A stretch of 64,000 nucleotides of DNA. Source: Marinobacter sp. GTDB taxonomy: Bacteria > Pseudomonadota > Gammaproteobacteria > Pseudomonadales > Oleiphilaceae. The DNA is taken from the NCBI GenBank assembly GCA_018402255.1, contig JAGYIS010000005.1, forward strand, positions 186,001-250,000, given 5' to 3'. Below, one piece after another: positions 20,888 to 29,489 of the stretch. The position numbers and the translations under genes are program-made. Positions within the stretch are counted from its first letter, which is position 1; each line of letters opens with the position of its first letter. The notes beneath the pieces are model-generated. The model saw nothing but the letters and a program-made list of their open reading frames with translations, was not told the DNA's origin and searched no databases.

Positions 20888-22258
20888 CTATTTGCCGATG
20901 CAGAAACTGCTGAAAATCTTACCCAATAGCTCATCGGGGGTGAGATAGCCGGTTATCTCGCCCAGGGCATCCTGAGCCGCGCGCAAATCTTCGGCCAGAA
21001 GCTCGCCAGCACCATATCCTTCAAGCTGACCTTGTCCTTGAACCAGCGAATCCCGGGCGCGTTCCAGGGCATCCAGATGCCGCCGTCGTGCCAAAAAGCC
21101 GCCCTCAGTGGTGCTGGCAAAGCCTATGCACTCTTTCAGGTGATTACGAAGCACATCCAGACCTTCGGACGCTTTTGCGGCGAGACGAACAACCGGTGCC
21201 GTCTGAGCTGATGCGGCGCTGATACCGACTGGCTCTGCAGACAGATCCACTTTGTTTCGAATAACGGTTACCGGTGCATTGGCAGGTAGCTGATCAATGA
21301 AATCCGGCCAGATTTCGTGGGGTTCGGTTTTGTCGGTAGTGGTGGCATCGACCATCAACAGGATGCGGTCCGCCTGCCGTATTTCTTCCCAGGCCCGGGC
21401 AATTCCGATCCGCTCCACTTCGTCCGGGCTGTCGCGCAAACCGGCGGTATCAATAACATGCAATGGCATGCCATCAATATGGATATGTTCCCGCAAGACA
21501 TCACGGGTGGTGCCCTCTATTGCCGTGACAATGGCCGCTTCCCGTCCAGCCAGCGCATTAAGCAGGCTGGACTTACCGGCGTTTGGTCTGCCGGCAATCA
21601 CCACTTTCATACCGTCTCTCAGAATGGTGCCCTGCTGGGCCTCTGAGAGAATCTGTTCCACTTGCTGTAACAACAACGCCAGATCGGAGGCCACTTTGCC
21701 GTCGGCCAGAAAATCGATTTCTTCTTCCGGAAAATCGATCGCGGCTTCCACATAGATGCGCAAATGGGTGACGGACTCTACCAGTTCATCGATCCGCCGG
21801 GAGAATACCCCCTGCATGGAACGCACGGCACAGCGTGCGGCCTGTTCAGAACTGCTCTCAATCAGGTCGGCGATGGCCTCAGCCTGAGCCAGGTCGAGTT
21901 TGTCATTCAGGAAGGCGCGTTCAGAGAACTCCCCCGGTCGGGCCAGCCGGGCTCCCTGGCTGCACACGGCCCGTAACAGTATGTCGAGAATGACGGTACC
22001 GCCATGGCCTTGGAGCTCAAATACATCTTCGCCAGTGAATGAATGCGGATTGGGGAAAAACAGACCGATACCCTCATCAATCAGATCTCCGCTTGCATCT
22101 TTGAACGGGCCGTAATGGGCATAGCGAGGTGTTGGCTCAAAGCCCAACATGGTGCGGGCAATGTCAGCGGCTTTGGGACCGGATACCCGGACAATCCCCA
22201 CGCCAGCCTGGCCCGGTGCGGTGGCTATCGCGGCGATGGTGTCTGAGGTTGGCTGCAT
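20888..22258 (-). CDS. mnmE: tRNA modification GTPase MnmE (TrmE)
   Basis: A 456-residue protein with an N-terminal folate-binding domain ([21 protein letters not shown]), a helical domain with an inserted G domain (Walker [10 protein letters not shown] around residue 225, G3 DTAGLR, G4 NKVD) and the C-terminal FCIGK motif whose Cys is conserved. It is the K+-activated GTPase partner of MnmG in wobble uridine modification. It is downstream of yidC, separated from it by a terminator-like hairpin. Confidence 0.98.
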   Translation of the reverse strand: MQPTSDTIAAIATAPGQAGVGIVRVSGPKAADIARTMLGFEPTPRYAHYGPFKDASGDLIDEGIGLFFPNPHSFTGEDVFELQGHGGTVILDILLRAVCSQGARLARPGEFSERAFLNDKLDLAQAEAIADLIESSSEQAARCAVRSMQGVFSRRIDELVESVTHLRIYVEAAIDFPEEEIDFLADGKVASDLALLLQQVEQILSEAQQGTILRDGMKVVIAGRPNAGKSSLLNALAGREAAIVTAIEGTTRDVLREHIHIDGMPLHVIDTAGLRDSPDEVERIGIARAWEEIRQADRILLMVDATTTDKTEPHEIWPDFIDQLPANAPVTVIRNKVDLSAEPVGISAASAQTAPVVRLAAKASEGLDVLRNHLKECIGFASTTEGGFLARRRHLDALERARDSLVQGQGQLEGYGAGELLAEDLRAAQDALGEITGYLTPDELLGKIFSSFCIGK

Positions 22259-22281
22259 GCTGTTTTATCCTGGGTAGAAAT

Positions 22282-22310
22282 GACAAAGGCTCCACAGTGG
22301 AGCCTTTGTC
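22282..22310 (-). terminator. Terminator-like hairpin between yidC and mnmE
   Basis: A nearly perfect 14-base inverted repeat (GACAAAGGCTCCAC and its complement) with almost no loop lies between the yidC stop and the mnmE start. No long T-run follows on the minus strand, so it may be an attenuator or a processing site rather than a strong terminator. Confidence 0.5.
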
Positions 22311-22330
22311 AGGTCAGAACTACCGGTTTA

Positions 22331-24034
22331 TCAGTACTTCTTGCCTGCGGTTTCCGCTTCGATCTTGCGAGTAATGTACCACTGCTGTGAGATCGAAAGA
22401 ATGTTGTTCACCAGCCAGTACAGTACCAGACCGGACGGGAACCACAGGAAGAAAATGGTAAACACCGGCGGCATCAACTTCATGATCTTGGCCTGCATGG
22501 GGTCCGGCGGTGTCGGGTTCAGGCTCATCTGGATGAACATACTGATGCCCATCAGGATCGGCAGGATGAAGTACGGATCCATCTGCGACAAATCCTGAAT
22601 CCAGAGCGCAAACGGTGCATGACGCAACTGCACACTTTCAAACAGTACCCAGTACAGGGCAATGAACACGGGCATTTGCACCAGAATCGGCAAACAACCA
22701 CCCAACGGGTTGATCTTCTCCCGCTTGTACAGAGCCATCATTTCCTGAGACATCCGCTGGCGATCATCGCCATGGAGTTCTTTCAGACGAGTCAGCTGTG
22801 GCGCAACTGCCCGCATTCTGGCCATCGAGCGATAACTGGTTGCGGACAGGTGGAAAAACACCGCTTTGACCAGGATTGTCAGAAGGATGATGGCAACACC
22901 CCAGTTACCCACCAGCCCGAAGAACCATTCCAGAATGAAGAACAATGGCAGCGAGATGAAGAACAACCAACCAAAATCGACGGTGCGGTCCAGGTTGGGT
23001 GCCAGTGCTTCCAGACGCTCAATAATCTTGGGGCCGACGTAAGCTGTGGCGCCCACTTCAACGGTTTCACCGGCTGCGACTGCGGTTGCTGGATAGACAA
23101 AGCCCATCACATGCAACTGATCCCGGCGAGTTGACTGAAATTGAGCGGTTTGCTCGCTGTCTGGAACCCAGGCGGTCAGAAAGTAGTGCTGAAGGAAAGC
23201 CATCCATCCGTTGGTGACGGACTGATTGATTCTCTGCTTGGTCAGATCGTCAAAATCGTATTTTTCATAGGGATCGTCTGGGGTGCTGACCACCATGCCC
23301 AGGTAGGCCCGAATACCCATAGAGGCCTGAGACGTAGGATCTGGGGCTTCGTCACGTACGATCTTGCCAGTAAAGTTACCCTGCCAGTCAGACTCGGACT
23401 GGTTTTCAATCAGGTAACGAACATCAAGTTGATAGCTGTCCCGACCCAGACGGTAACGCTTGGTTATGATAACGCCTTGATCTGTAGTCAGTTTCAGATC
23501 AACGGTGAGTTCGTCCTGGCCTTCGGTCAGTTCAAACTCTGAAGCTTCGGCCTGATATACCGGTGCCTGACCGGCGCTTCGGCTGTCTGGACCGTTGCGG
23601 CCAATCAAACCGCTTTCAAGCAGATAAGTGCGATTCTGAGTGTTGTTCAGAAGCTTCAGCGGCTGATTACTGTCCAGTGTTTCGTCGTATTGAAGCAATG
23701 AACTCTCAATGACGTTGCCACCGACTCGATCGATTTTCAGTTCAAGAACATCCGTTCTGACCGTAATGAACTGGTCAGTGATGCTTGCTTGGCCATCGGT
23801 GGAGGCAGACCTCAGTTCACCGGTATCCGGAGCAACAAATTCGTCATCGGATGCTGTTGTGCTGGAGGTGCTTTCAGGCAAAACCATGTCATCAACAGAG
23901 CCATTGGCGCCAGAGGTTTCGACTTGGGAAACCTGGGCGGTTTGTGGCTGGTTGTAGTCCTCATTCCAGGCAAGAACCATCAGATAACTGACGATAGCCA
24001 GGCCGGCAAACAAAACGATGCGTTGAATATCCAT
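22331..24034 (-). CDS. yidC: Membrane protein insertase YidC
   Basis: Starting at ATG 24034 (MDIQRIVLFAGLAIVSYLMV), the protein has 567 residues: an N-terminal membrane anchor, a ~290-residue periplasmic domain, and the conserved five-helix insertase core (FLHYFLTAWVP, YRSMARMRAVAPQLTRLKE, NPLGGCLPILVQMPVFIALY, FPSGLVLYWLVNN). It inserts membrane proteins with or without SecYEG, including subunits of the ATP synthase encoded nearby. The reading frame is open 31 codons upstream, but that extension overlaps yidD and lacks family similarity. The gene begins 5 bases after yidD. Confidence 0.97.
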   Translation of the reverse strand: MDIQRIVLFAGLAIVSYLMVLAWNEDYNQPQTAQVSQVETSGANGSVDDMVLPESTSSTTASDDEFVAPDTGELRSASTDGQASITDQFITVRTDVLELKIDRVGGNVIESSLLQYDETLDSNQPLKLLNNTQNRTYLLESGLIGRNGPDSRSAGQAPVYQAEASEFELTEGQDELTVDLKLTTDQGVIITKRYRLGRDSYQLDVRYLIENQSESDWQGNFTGKIVRDEAPDPTSQASMGIRAYLGMVVSTPDDPYEKYDFDDLTKQRINQSVTNGWMAFLQHYFLTAWVPDSEQTAQFQSTRRDQLHVMGFVYPATAVAAGETVEVGATAYVGPKIIERLEALAPNLDRTVDFGWLFFISLPLFFILEWFFGLVGNWGVAIILLTILVKAVFFHLSATSYRSMARMRAVAPQLTRLKELHGDDRQRMSQEMMALYKREKINPLGGCLPILVQMPVFIALYWVLFESVQLRHAPFALWIQDLSQMDPYFILPILMGISMFIQMSLNPTPPDPMQAKIMKLMPPVFTIFFLWFPSGLVLYWLVNNILSISQQWYITRKIEAETAGKKY

Positions 24035-24039
24035 AAACG

Positions 24040-24294
24040 TTAGTGTCTGGTTCGAGTGTTGGTCGGAGAGTATTGGGCGTCTGTACCTGGCACCGGATCG
24101 TAACCGCCTTCGGCCCAGGGATGACACCTTAACAGCCGGCGAGTAGCGAGGTAAGAACCCTTAGCGGCTCCGTGGTGTTGAATTGCTTCAACCGCATACT
24201 GGGAGCACGTAGGGAAATGACGGCAATGGCTGGCCATCATCGGACTGATGGCGTACTGATAAAACCGGATAGGCAGTAACAGAATCTGTCGCAT
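24040..24294 (-). CDS. yidD: Membrane protein insertion efficiency factor YidD
   Basis: An 84-residue protein with the YidD family pattern: an amphipathic N-terminal helix ([15 protein letters not shown]), three conserved cysteines in [11 protein letters not shown] and LLRCHPW, and the GGYDPVP end. It assists YidC-dependent insertion. Its start codon overlaps the rnpA stop by one base (TAATG), a standard coupling. Confidence 0.96.
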   Translation of the reverse strand: MRQILLLPIRFYQYAISPMMASHCRHFPTCSQYAVEAIQHHGAAKGSYLATRRLLRCHPWAEGGYDPVPGTDAQYSPTNTRTRH

Positions 24295-24692
24295 TAACTC
24301 GTACCTTTAGAATTCACAACCGTTTGATCGGCTGAGGATTGATGGTACTTCTTTCTGACACGACGCCAAAGATCGTTGAGCGACGATTTTACTGACGCGT
24401 TATCCAGTTGAGCCAATCCCTGTCTGCCAAGAACAATGATGTCGAGGCCGGGCAGATCCTTCTGAACTCTGAAAGTCTCTCTGATCTGGCGCTTGATCCG
24501 GTTGCGCTGGACCGCCAGTTTGAGATTCTTTTTGGAAAATATCAGTCCGACCCTGGCGTGACCAAGATTGTTTGGTGCGGCCAGGATCAGAAAATTCCTG
24601 TGCGGAACTTTCAGCTGCACATCATCGAAGACTTTGCTGTAGTCCGAAGGCCGCAGCAATCTGTGAGACTTTGGAAACGTCAAAGCCTTCAT
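24294..24692 (-). CDS. rnpA: Ribonuclease P protein component
   Basis: A 132-residue basic protein with the RNR motif region [15 protein letters not shown], which contacts the RNase P RNA and the 5' leader of pre-tRNA. It starts with the family sequence [19 protein letters not shown]. It lies 15 bases downstream of rpmH and overlaps yidD. Length is typical (110-135 residues). Confidence 0.97.
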   Translation of the reverse strand: MKALTFPKSHRLLRPSDYSKVFDDVQLKVPHRNFLILAAPNNLGHARVGLIFSKKNLKLAVQRNRIKRQIRETFRVQKDLPGLDIIVLGRQGLAQLDNASVKSSLNDLWRRVRKKYHQSSADQTVVNSKGTS

Positions 24693-24707
24693 GAGGCAAA
24701 CATCAGG

Positions 24708-24842
24708 TTACGCAGACAGACGTGCGCGGCCTTTGGCACGACGACGGGAAATAACCTTACGGCCGTTCGCAGTAGCCATACGGGCACGGAAGCCGTGAAC
24801 ACGCTTGCGCTTCAGGACGCTTGGTTGAAATGTTCTTTTCAT
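24708..24842 (-). CDS. rpmH: 50S ribosomal protein L34
   Basis: A 44-residue highly basic protein, [20 protein letters not shown] to the end RLSA, which is a textbook L34 sequence. It is too short for a length-filtered gene list. It heads the rpmH-rnpA-yidD-yidC operon and has a clear sigma-70-type promoter at 24915-24943. Confidence 0.98.
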   Translation of the reverse strand: MKRTFQPSVLKRKRVHGFRARMATANGRKVISRRRAKGRARLSA

Positions 24843-24914
24843 GGTGAAGGTCTCACAAATCGTCTATGGACATTGATAACTGGCTGGAAAATAGACAGCC
24901 AAAACAGGAGCGGC

Positions 24915-24943
24915 ATTCTAGTCAGATCTGCTTGCAATTTCAA
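24915..24943 (-). promoter_or_regulatory. Sigma-70 promoter of the rpmH operon
   Basis: On the minus strand TTGAAA, a 17-base spacer and TAGAAT. The predicted start of transcription is near 24908, giving a leader of about 65 bases before rpmH. Confidence 0.7.
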
Positions 24944-25073
24944 TGTCTGTACATGGGAAGAACGAAGTTTTCGTTATGGGTAGTAACCACCATGGTGACT
25001 AATAGATTCAGTAGTTCTTTTTTTTAAGTTCTCTTAAAGATTATATATTACTGTTATTAGGCAGGCGTTTTTC

Positions 25074-25082
25074 TGTGGATAA
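25074..25082 (-). promoter_or_regulatory. DnaA box (perfect)
   Basis: TGTGGATAA on the plus strand, TTATCCACA on the minus strand, 14 bases after the AT-rich stretch. Confidence 0.75.
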
Positions 25083-25268
25083 TGGATAATTAGTCATAAG
25101 AATCAATATTTTGGAGCAATGACAAACCCTTTGACAGGTGGTCCTGTGGCCTGTGGACGAAAGGGTGTTGAATTGTGAACAACTTGCCGGTGGCTGATGT
25201 TTTGGAGTTATTCATGGTTGGGTCAACCGGTTTCACACAGGGTTGGGGGTGGTTTGTGCACAAAGCGC

Positions 25269-25277
25269 TGTGGGTAA
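25269..25277 (-). promoter_or_regulatory. DnaA box (one mismatch)
   Basis: TGTGGGTAA (TTACCCACA on the minus strand) differs from the consensus at one base and has the same orientation as the perfect box. Confidence 0.5.
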
Positions 25278-25484
25278 CTATTTTTCAGGTGTTTTCTGTA
25301 CACAAGCCTGTAGATATGTCTGGAACAGATTGAAAGTTAATAGGAAATGTTTCCACAGCCTGTTCACTACTTCGCTTTTCGGTCTTTTACTGATGACCTC
25401 GTCGGAGTAGAATCCTGTGTCACCTTGAGCAGCGGGAAAACGTTTTTCGTTGTGAGAAAAGTCAGGTTTCGGGAGCGGGCGGTC

Positions 25485-26936
25485 GTGCCTAACAGTATGT
25501 GGCATCAATGTCTTGAAGTACTCAGGGATGAATTTCCTGCACAACAATTTAATACCTGGTTAAGACCCCTTCAGTCGGATCTCCGTGAAGGTCAGTTGAT
25601 GCTGTTTGCACCCAACCGGTTTGTGATGGACTGGGTGAACGAAAAATACCTGCGTCGTATAGAAGAAGTGCTTAAGGATCTGAACGGCGGTCAGGCTCCC
25701 AGGGTGCATATGAAGGTGGGCTCTGCGCCTCGGGAGAGCGAGCCCGTGGGCAGATCTGTTGCTGAGACATCGGATGAGACGGGGCACAGCGTTACCGAAG
25801 AAGAAAAGAGTGTTGCGGTAACCGTCTCCGGTTCCGTTGCCGGTCACAGCAATGGTCCCTCCAACAAGCTTAACGGCCAGCGCCGGTCGGTGCAGGTCGA
25901 GGGCGATATCAAGCATCAGAGCTTTCTGAACGAAACCTTTACCTTTGATACGTTTGTTGAGGGCAAGTCGAACCAGCTGGCGCGAGCGGCGTCGATGCAG
26001 GTGGCGGAAAACCCGGGTGGCGCCTACAACCCATTGTTTCTTTATGGTGGTGTCGGTCTGGGTAAGACCCACCTGATGCATGCCATCGGGAATGACATTG
26101 TCCGCCGGAACCCTAAGGCCAAAGTGGCTTATTTGCGTTCGGAACGTTTTGTCGCGGATATGGTGAAAGCGTTGCAGTTGAACGCCATCAATGAATTCAA
26201 GCGGTACTATCGATCGGTCGATGCGCTGCTGATTGACGATATTCAGTTTTTCGCCCGGAAAGAACGTTCCCAGGAGGAGTTCTTCCATACCTTTAATGCG
26301 TTGCTTGAAGGTGGTCAGCAGGTAATCGTGACCTGCGACCGGTTTCCGAAAGAAATCGTCGACATGGAAGAACGTTTGAAATCCCGGTTTGGATGGGGGC
26401 TGACGGTGATGGTAGAACCGCCAGAGCTGGAAACCCGGGTAGCGATCCTGATGAAAAAGGCCGATCAGGCGAATGTAAAACTGAGCAGTGAAGCCGCGTT
26501 TTTTATCGCTCAGAAAATCCGGTCAAATGTGAGAGAGTTAGAGGGTGCACTGCGTTTGGTGATAGCGAATGCTCACTTCACCGGGTCAGAGATTACCCCT
26601 CCTTTCATCCGGGAGAGTCTGAAAGATCTGTTGGCCCTGCACGAAAAGCAGGTCAGTATGGACAACATCCAGCGTACCGTTGCGGAGTATTACAAGATCA
26701 AGGTATCGGATCTATTGTCCAAGCGACGCACACGAACGGTGACACGCCCCCGGCAGGTTGCCATGTCGTTGTCGAAAGAACTGACTAACCACAGTTTGCC
26801 TGAAATTGGTGATGCCTTTGGCGGGCGTGATCACACCACGGTGTTGCACGCCTGCAAAAAAATCAGAGAACTCCAGGAGACCGATCCCGGAATCCGGGAG
26901 GACTACCAGAATTTTATGAGATTGCTGACCACCTGA
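25485..26936 (+). CDS. dnaA: Chromosomal replication initiator protein DnaA
   Basis: A 483-residue protein. Domain I begins [21 protein letters not shown]. Domain II is a linker rich in Ser, Glu and Gly. Domain III has Walker [14 protein letters not shown] and Walker [11 protein letters not shown]. Domain IV binds DNA with the signature [11 protein letters not shown]. The GTG at 25485 is chosen because family members begin at this point and a GGGAG lies just before it. The frame is open for 46 more codons upstream, but these match no DnaA and cover origin-side DNA. It starts a dnaA-dnaN-kinase unit. Confidence 0.97.
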   Translation: MPNSMWHQCLEVLRDEFPAQQFNTWLRPLQSDLREGQLMLFAPNRFVMDWVNEKYLRRIEEVLKDLNGGQAPRVHMKVGSAPRESEPVGRSVAETSDETGHSVTEEEKSVAVTVSGSVAGHSNGPSNKLNGQRRSVQVEGDIKHQSFLNETFTFDTFVEGKSNQLARAASMQVAENPGGAYNPLFLYGGVGLGKTHLMHAIGNDIVRRNPKAKVAYLRSERFVADMVKALQLNAINEFKRYYRSVDALLIDDIQFFARKERSQEEFFHTFNALLEGGQQVIVTCDRFPKEIVDMEERLKSRFGWGLTVMVEPPELETRVAILMKKADQANVKLSSEAAFFIAQKIRSNVRELEGALRLVIANAHFTGSEITPPFIRESLKDLLALHEKQVSMDNIQRTVAEYYKIKVSDLLSKRRTRTVTRPRQVAMSLSKELTNHSLPEIGDAFGGRDHTTVLHACKKIRELQETDPGIREDYQNFMRLLTT

Positions 26937-26994
26937 TCATCGATGGGCGTGTTAACCCATCAACATTCACTTCCGACAATTGAAGCCGAGTGCC

Positions 26995-28098
26995 ATGAAA
27001 CTGACCATCAGCCGTGAATCCCTGATTACTCCGCTGCAAAGTATTGCTGGCGTTGTTGAAAAGAAACAGACCATGCCAGTTCTCTCCAACGTGTTGCTGG
27101 AGGCTGAAGACAATACCCTTACTCTCACCGGCACCAATATGGAAGTCGAGTTGGTGGGCCGGGTAACGCCTGTGCATGTGGATCAACCAGGACGGATTAC
27201 GGTCCCGGCGCGCAAACTGTCGGATATCTGTCGGGCACTGGGTGATGAAGCCCCCATTGATCTGGCACTGGAAGGTGATCGGTTGCATGTGCGCGCGGGC
27301 AATTCCCATTTTACGCTGTCGACTTTGCCGGCCGAGCATTTTCCCAATGTGGAAGACGAGCCAGAGAGTTTTCGTCTTGAGTTGCCGCAGAAAGAACTTG
27401 GCCGAATGCTGGACGCCACCGCTTTCGCCATGGCTCAGCAGGATGTGCGTTATTACCTGAACGGCTTGTTGCTTGAAGTCGATAGCAGTCACGTGCGGGT
27501 GGTGGCGACTGATGGGCATCGCCTGGCCATGGCCCATTGCGATATGCAAACCGGCTGCCCCGAACCGCGCCAGGTAATTGTACCGAGAAAGGGTGTGTTG
27601 GAACTTGCCCGGTTGCTGGACGACGTGGAATCGCCGGTAACCCTGGTGATTGGTGACAACCATCTGCGAGCCACGGTCGGTGCTTACACGTTTACCTCCA
27701 AGCTGATCGAAGGCAAGTTCCCGGACTATAACCGGGTGATCCCGCGCGGTGGGGACAAGTTTGTGCTGGCCGATCGCGCTACCCTCAAGAATACGCTGCA
27801 ACGTGCAGGTATTTTGTCCCATGAGAATATCCGCGGAGTTCGGTTGAACCTGTCACCGGGCCAGTTGCAGGTATTTGCCAACAACCCGGATCAGGAACAG
27901 GCCGAAGATACACTGCCCGTCGATTATCAGGGCGAATCCCTTCAGATCGGTTTTAATGTAGGCTACCTGATTGATGTGATGAACGCACTGGATGACGCGC
28001 AGGTGAAACTCACTTTGTCGAATCCGAACAGCAGTGCGTTGATCGAAGCAGAGAATGACGGCGGCTGTTTGTACGTCGTCATGCCCATGCGACTGTAA
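26995..28098 (+). CDS. dnaN: DNA polymerase III beta sliding clamp
   Basis: A 367-residue protein from ATG 26995 (MKLTISRESLITPLQ), with three repeated clamp domains and the conserved C-terminal VMPMRL that closes the ring. It tethers DNA polymerases to DNA. The frame also allows a TTG start five codons earlier, which is less likely. It lies 58 bases after dnaA; a short GATGGG/CCCATC hairpin sits between them without a T-run. Confidence 0.97.
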   Translation: MKLTISRESLITPLQSIAGVVEKKQTMPVLSNVLLEAEDNTLTLTGTNMEVELVGRVTPVHVDQPGRITVPARKLSDICRALGDEAPIDLALEGDRLHVRAGNSHFTLSTLPAEHFPNVEDEPESFRLELPQKELGRMLDATAFAMAQQDVRYYLNGLLLEVDSSHVRVVATDGHRLAMAHCDMQTGCPEPRQVIVPRKGVLELARLLDDVESPVTLVIGDNHLRATVGAYTFTSKLIEGKFPDYNRVIPRGGDKFVLADRATLKNTLQRAGILSHENIRGVRLNLSPGQLQVFANNPDQEQAEDTLPVDYQGESLQIGFNVGYLIDVMNALDDAQVKLTLSNPNSSALIEAENDGGCLYVVMPMRL

Positions 28099-28116
28099 TT
28101 GTTCCCGGAGGAATCG

Positions 28117-29388
28117 ATGGGTGCCGTAACGAACGGAATCAAAGGTGCATTCAGAATCGGCCAGACCATTTCGGTGCTTGGCCGCACTGGCGTTAACTGG
28201 GTTCGGGGGGATCGCCCGCCGACGCCCCAGCTGCTGCGTCAGACATTTGAAAACCTGGGCGCGACCTACATCAAGCTGGGCCAGTTTATCGCCAGCTCGC
28301 CGACCTTTTTCCCGAAGGAGTATGTGGAGGAGTTCCAGTTCTGCCTGGATCGAACTCCCAACCTGCCGTTTGGTGTCATTAAACGGATCATCCGGGATGA
28401 ACTGGGTAAGCCTATTGATCAGGTGTTCGCCGAGATCGATCCGGTTGCTTTGGCCTCAGCGTCTATAGCGCAGGTTCATGCGGCCAGGTTGGTGACCGGT
28501 GAAGATGTGGTGATCAAGGTGCAAAAGCCGGGTGTCGAGAACATTCTGCTGACCGATCTCAACTTCCTCTACCTGTCCGCCCGAATTCTGGAAACCCTGG
28601 CACCAAAGCTTTCGTGGACGTCGCTGTCGGGCATTGTTGAAGAAATTCAACAGACCATGATGGAAGAATGCGACTTTATCAAAGAAGCGAATAACCTGAA
28701 GGTGTTCCGCGAGTTTCTTCATAACACGCACAATGACGATGCCACGGTGCCAAGGGTGTACGAGCACTGCAGTAGTCGTCGTATTCTGACCATGGAACGG
28801 TTTTACGGTGTGTCATTGACGGATATGGAGAGCATTCGCGAGTACTCCAACGATCCCGAACGGACGTTGATTACCGCGATGAACACCTGGTTTGCCAGTC
28901 TGACCAAGTGCGAATTCTTCCATGCTGACGTTCACGCCGGAAATTTGATGGTTCTGAAAGATGGCCGAATCGGATTCATCGATTTTGGCATTGTCGGGAG
29001 AATCAAGCCGGACACCTGGCAGGCGGTCAGTGATTTCATTTCTGCCATCATGGTGGGAAATTTCGAAGGCATGGCAGATGCCATGATCCGTATCGGCGTT
29101 ACCCGCCGCACCGTAAAGGTAGACGACCTGGCGGCGGACCTGCAACGACTTTACCGTCAGATGGATCACATGGTACCCGACGATGTGCCCTACGAGATGG
29201 GCCAGGCGGATGAGGATGTGAACAACATCCTGATGGACATGGTGAAGGTTGGCGAAAGTCATGGCCTCCACTTTCCCAGGGAGTTCGCGCTGCTACTCAA
29301 ACAGTTTCTGTATTTTGATCGTTATGTTCATATCCTGGCGCCTGAAATGGATGTGTTTATGGATGAGCGTCTTACGATGCTGCATTAA
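28117..29388 (+). CDS. ABC1/AarF/UbiB-like atypical kinase between dnaN and recF
   Basis: A 423-residue protein of the ABC1 (ADCK/UbiB) atypical kinase family. Family motifs are clear: KLGQ in YIKLGQFIASSP, the alanine-rich loop ASASIAQVHAA that replaces the glycine loop, the lysine in VVIKVQKPGV, the catalytic HADVHAGNLMV and the metal-binding FIDFGIVGRI. ATG 28117 is chosen for its GGAGGA ribosome-binding site. Members act in ubiquinone synthesis or lipid homeostasis. It lacks clear C-terminal membrane helices of UbiB itself, so it is probably a paralogue, and its role beside dnaN is unknown. A strong terminator follows it. Confidence 0.85.
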   Translation: MGAVTNGIKGAFRIGQTISVLGRTGVNWVRGDRPPTPQLLRQTFENLGATYIKLGQFIASSPTFFPKEYVEEFQFCLDRTPNLPFGVIKRIIRDELGKPIDQVFAEIDPVALASASIAQVHAARLVTGEDVVIKVQKPGVENILLTDLNFLYLSARILETLAPKLSWTSLSGIVEEIQQTMMEECDFIKEANNLKVFREFLHNTHNDDATVPRVYEHCSSRRILTMERFYGVSLTDMESIREYSNDPERTLITAMNTWFASLTKCEFFHADVHAGNLMVLKDGRIGFIDFGIVGRIKPDTWQAVSDFISAIMVGNFEGMADAMIRIGVTRRTVKVDDLAADLQRLYRQMDHMVPDDVPYEMGQADEDVNNILMDMVKVGESHGLHFPREFALLLKQFLYFDRYVHILAPEMDVFMDERLTMLH

Positions 29389-29418
29389 CGAGCGTAGCGT
29401 CAGCGCATCTTGTACACT

Positions 29419-29455
29419 AAGGCAATGTCGGGCTCCGGCATTGCCTTTTCTTTTT
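29419..29455 (+). terminator. Rho-independent terminator between the kinase gene and recF
   Basis: A 13-base stem (29419-29431 with 29435-29447, one G-T pair) with a 3-base loop, followed by TTTTCTTTTTC, 31 bases after the kinase stop codon. It should end the dnaA-dnaN-kinase transcript before recF. Confidence 0.8.
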
Positions 29456-29489
29456 CTGGTTCGTATCCGGTATCGAGAACTCCCCTGTT

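Larger units (their letters stand above)
24843..25484. other. rpmH-dnaA intergenic region, dnaA-side candidate origin
   Basis: A 642-base gap without a gene. Besides the rpmH promoter it holds an AT-rich stretch (about 25010-25060, T-run then TTATATATTA), one perfect DnaA box at 25074-25082, and weaker box-like sequences on the same strand at 25152-25160 (TGTGGACGA), 25174-25182 (TGTGAACAA) and 25269-25277 (TGTGGGTAA, one mismatch). Pseudomonas origins occupy this position. Gene orientation also turns here: minus to the left, plus from dnaA to gyrB, as expected at an origin. Activity is inferred. Confidence 0.6.

Noticed and set aside
25347..25484. 46-codon extension of dnaA upstream of GTG 25485
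   Set aside because: Does not match DnaA N-termini and covers the origin-side region.
26950..26970. Hairpin GATGGG/CCCATC between dnaA and dnaN as a terminator
   Set aside because: Short stem without T-run, and dnaN is normally co-transcribed with dnaA.
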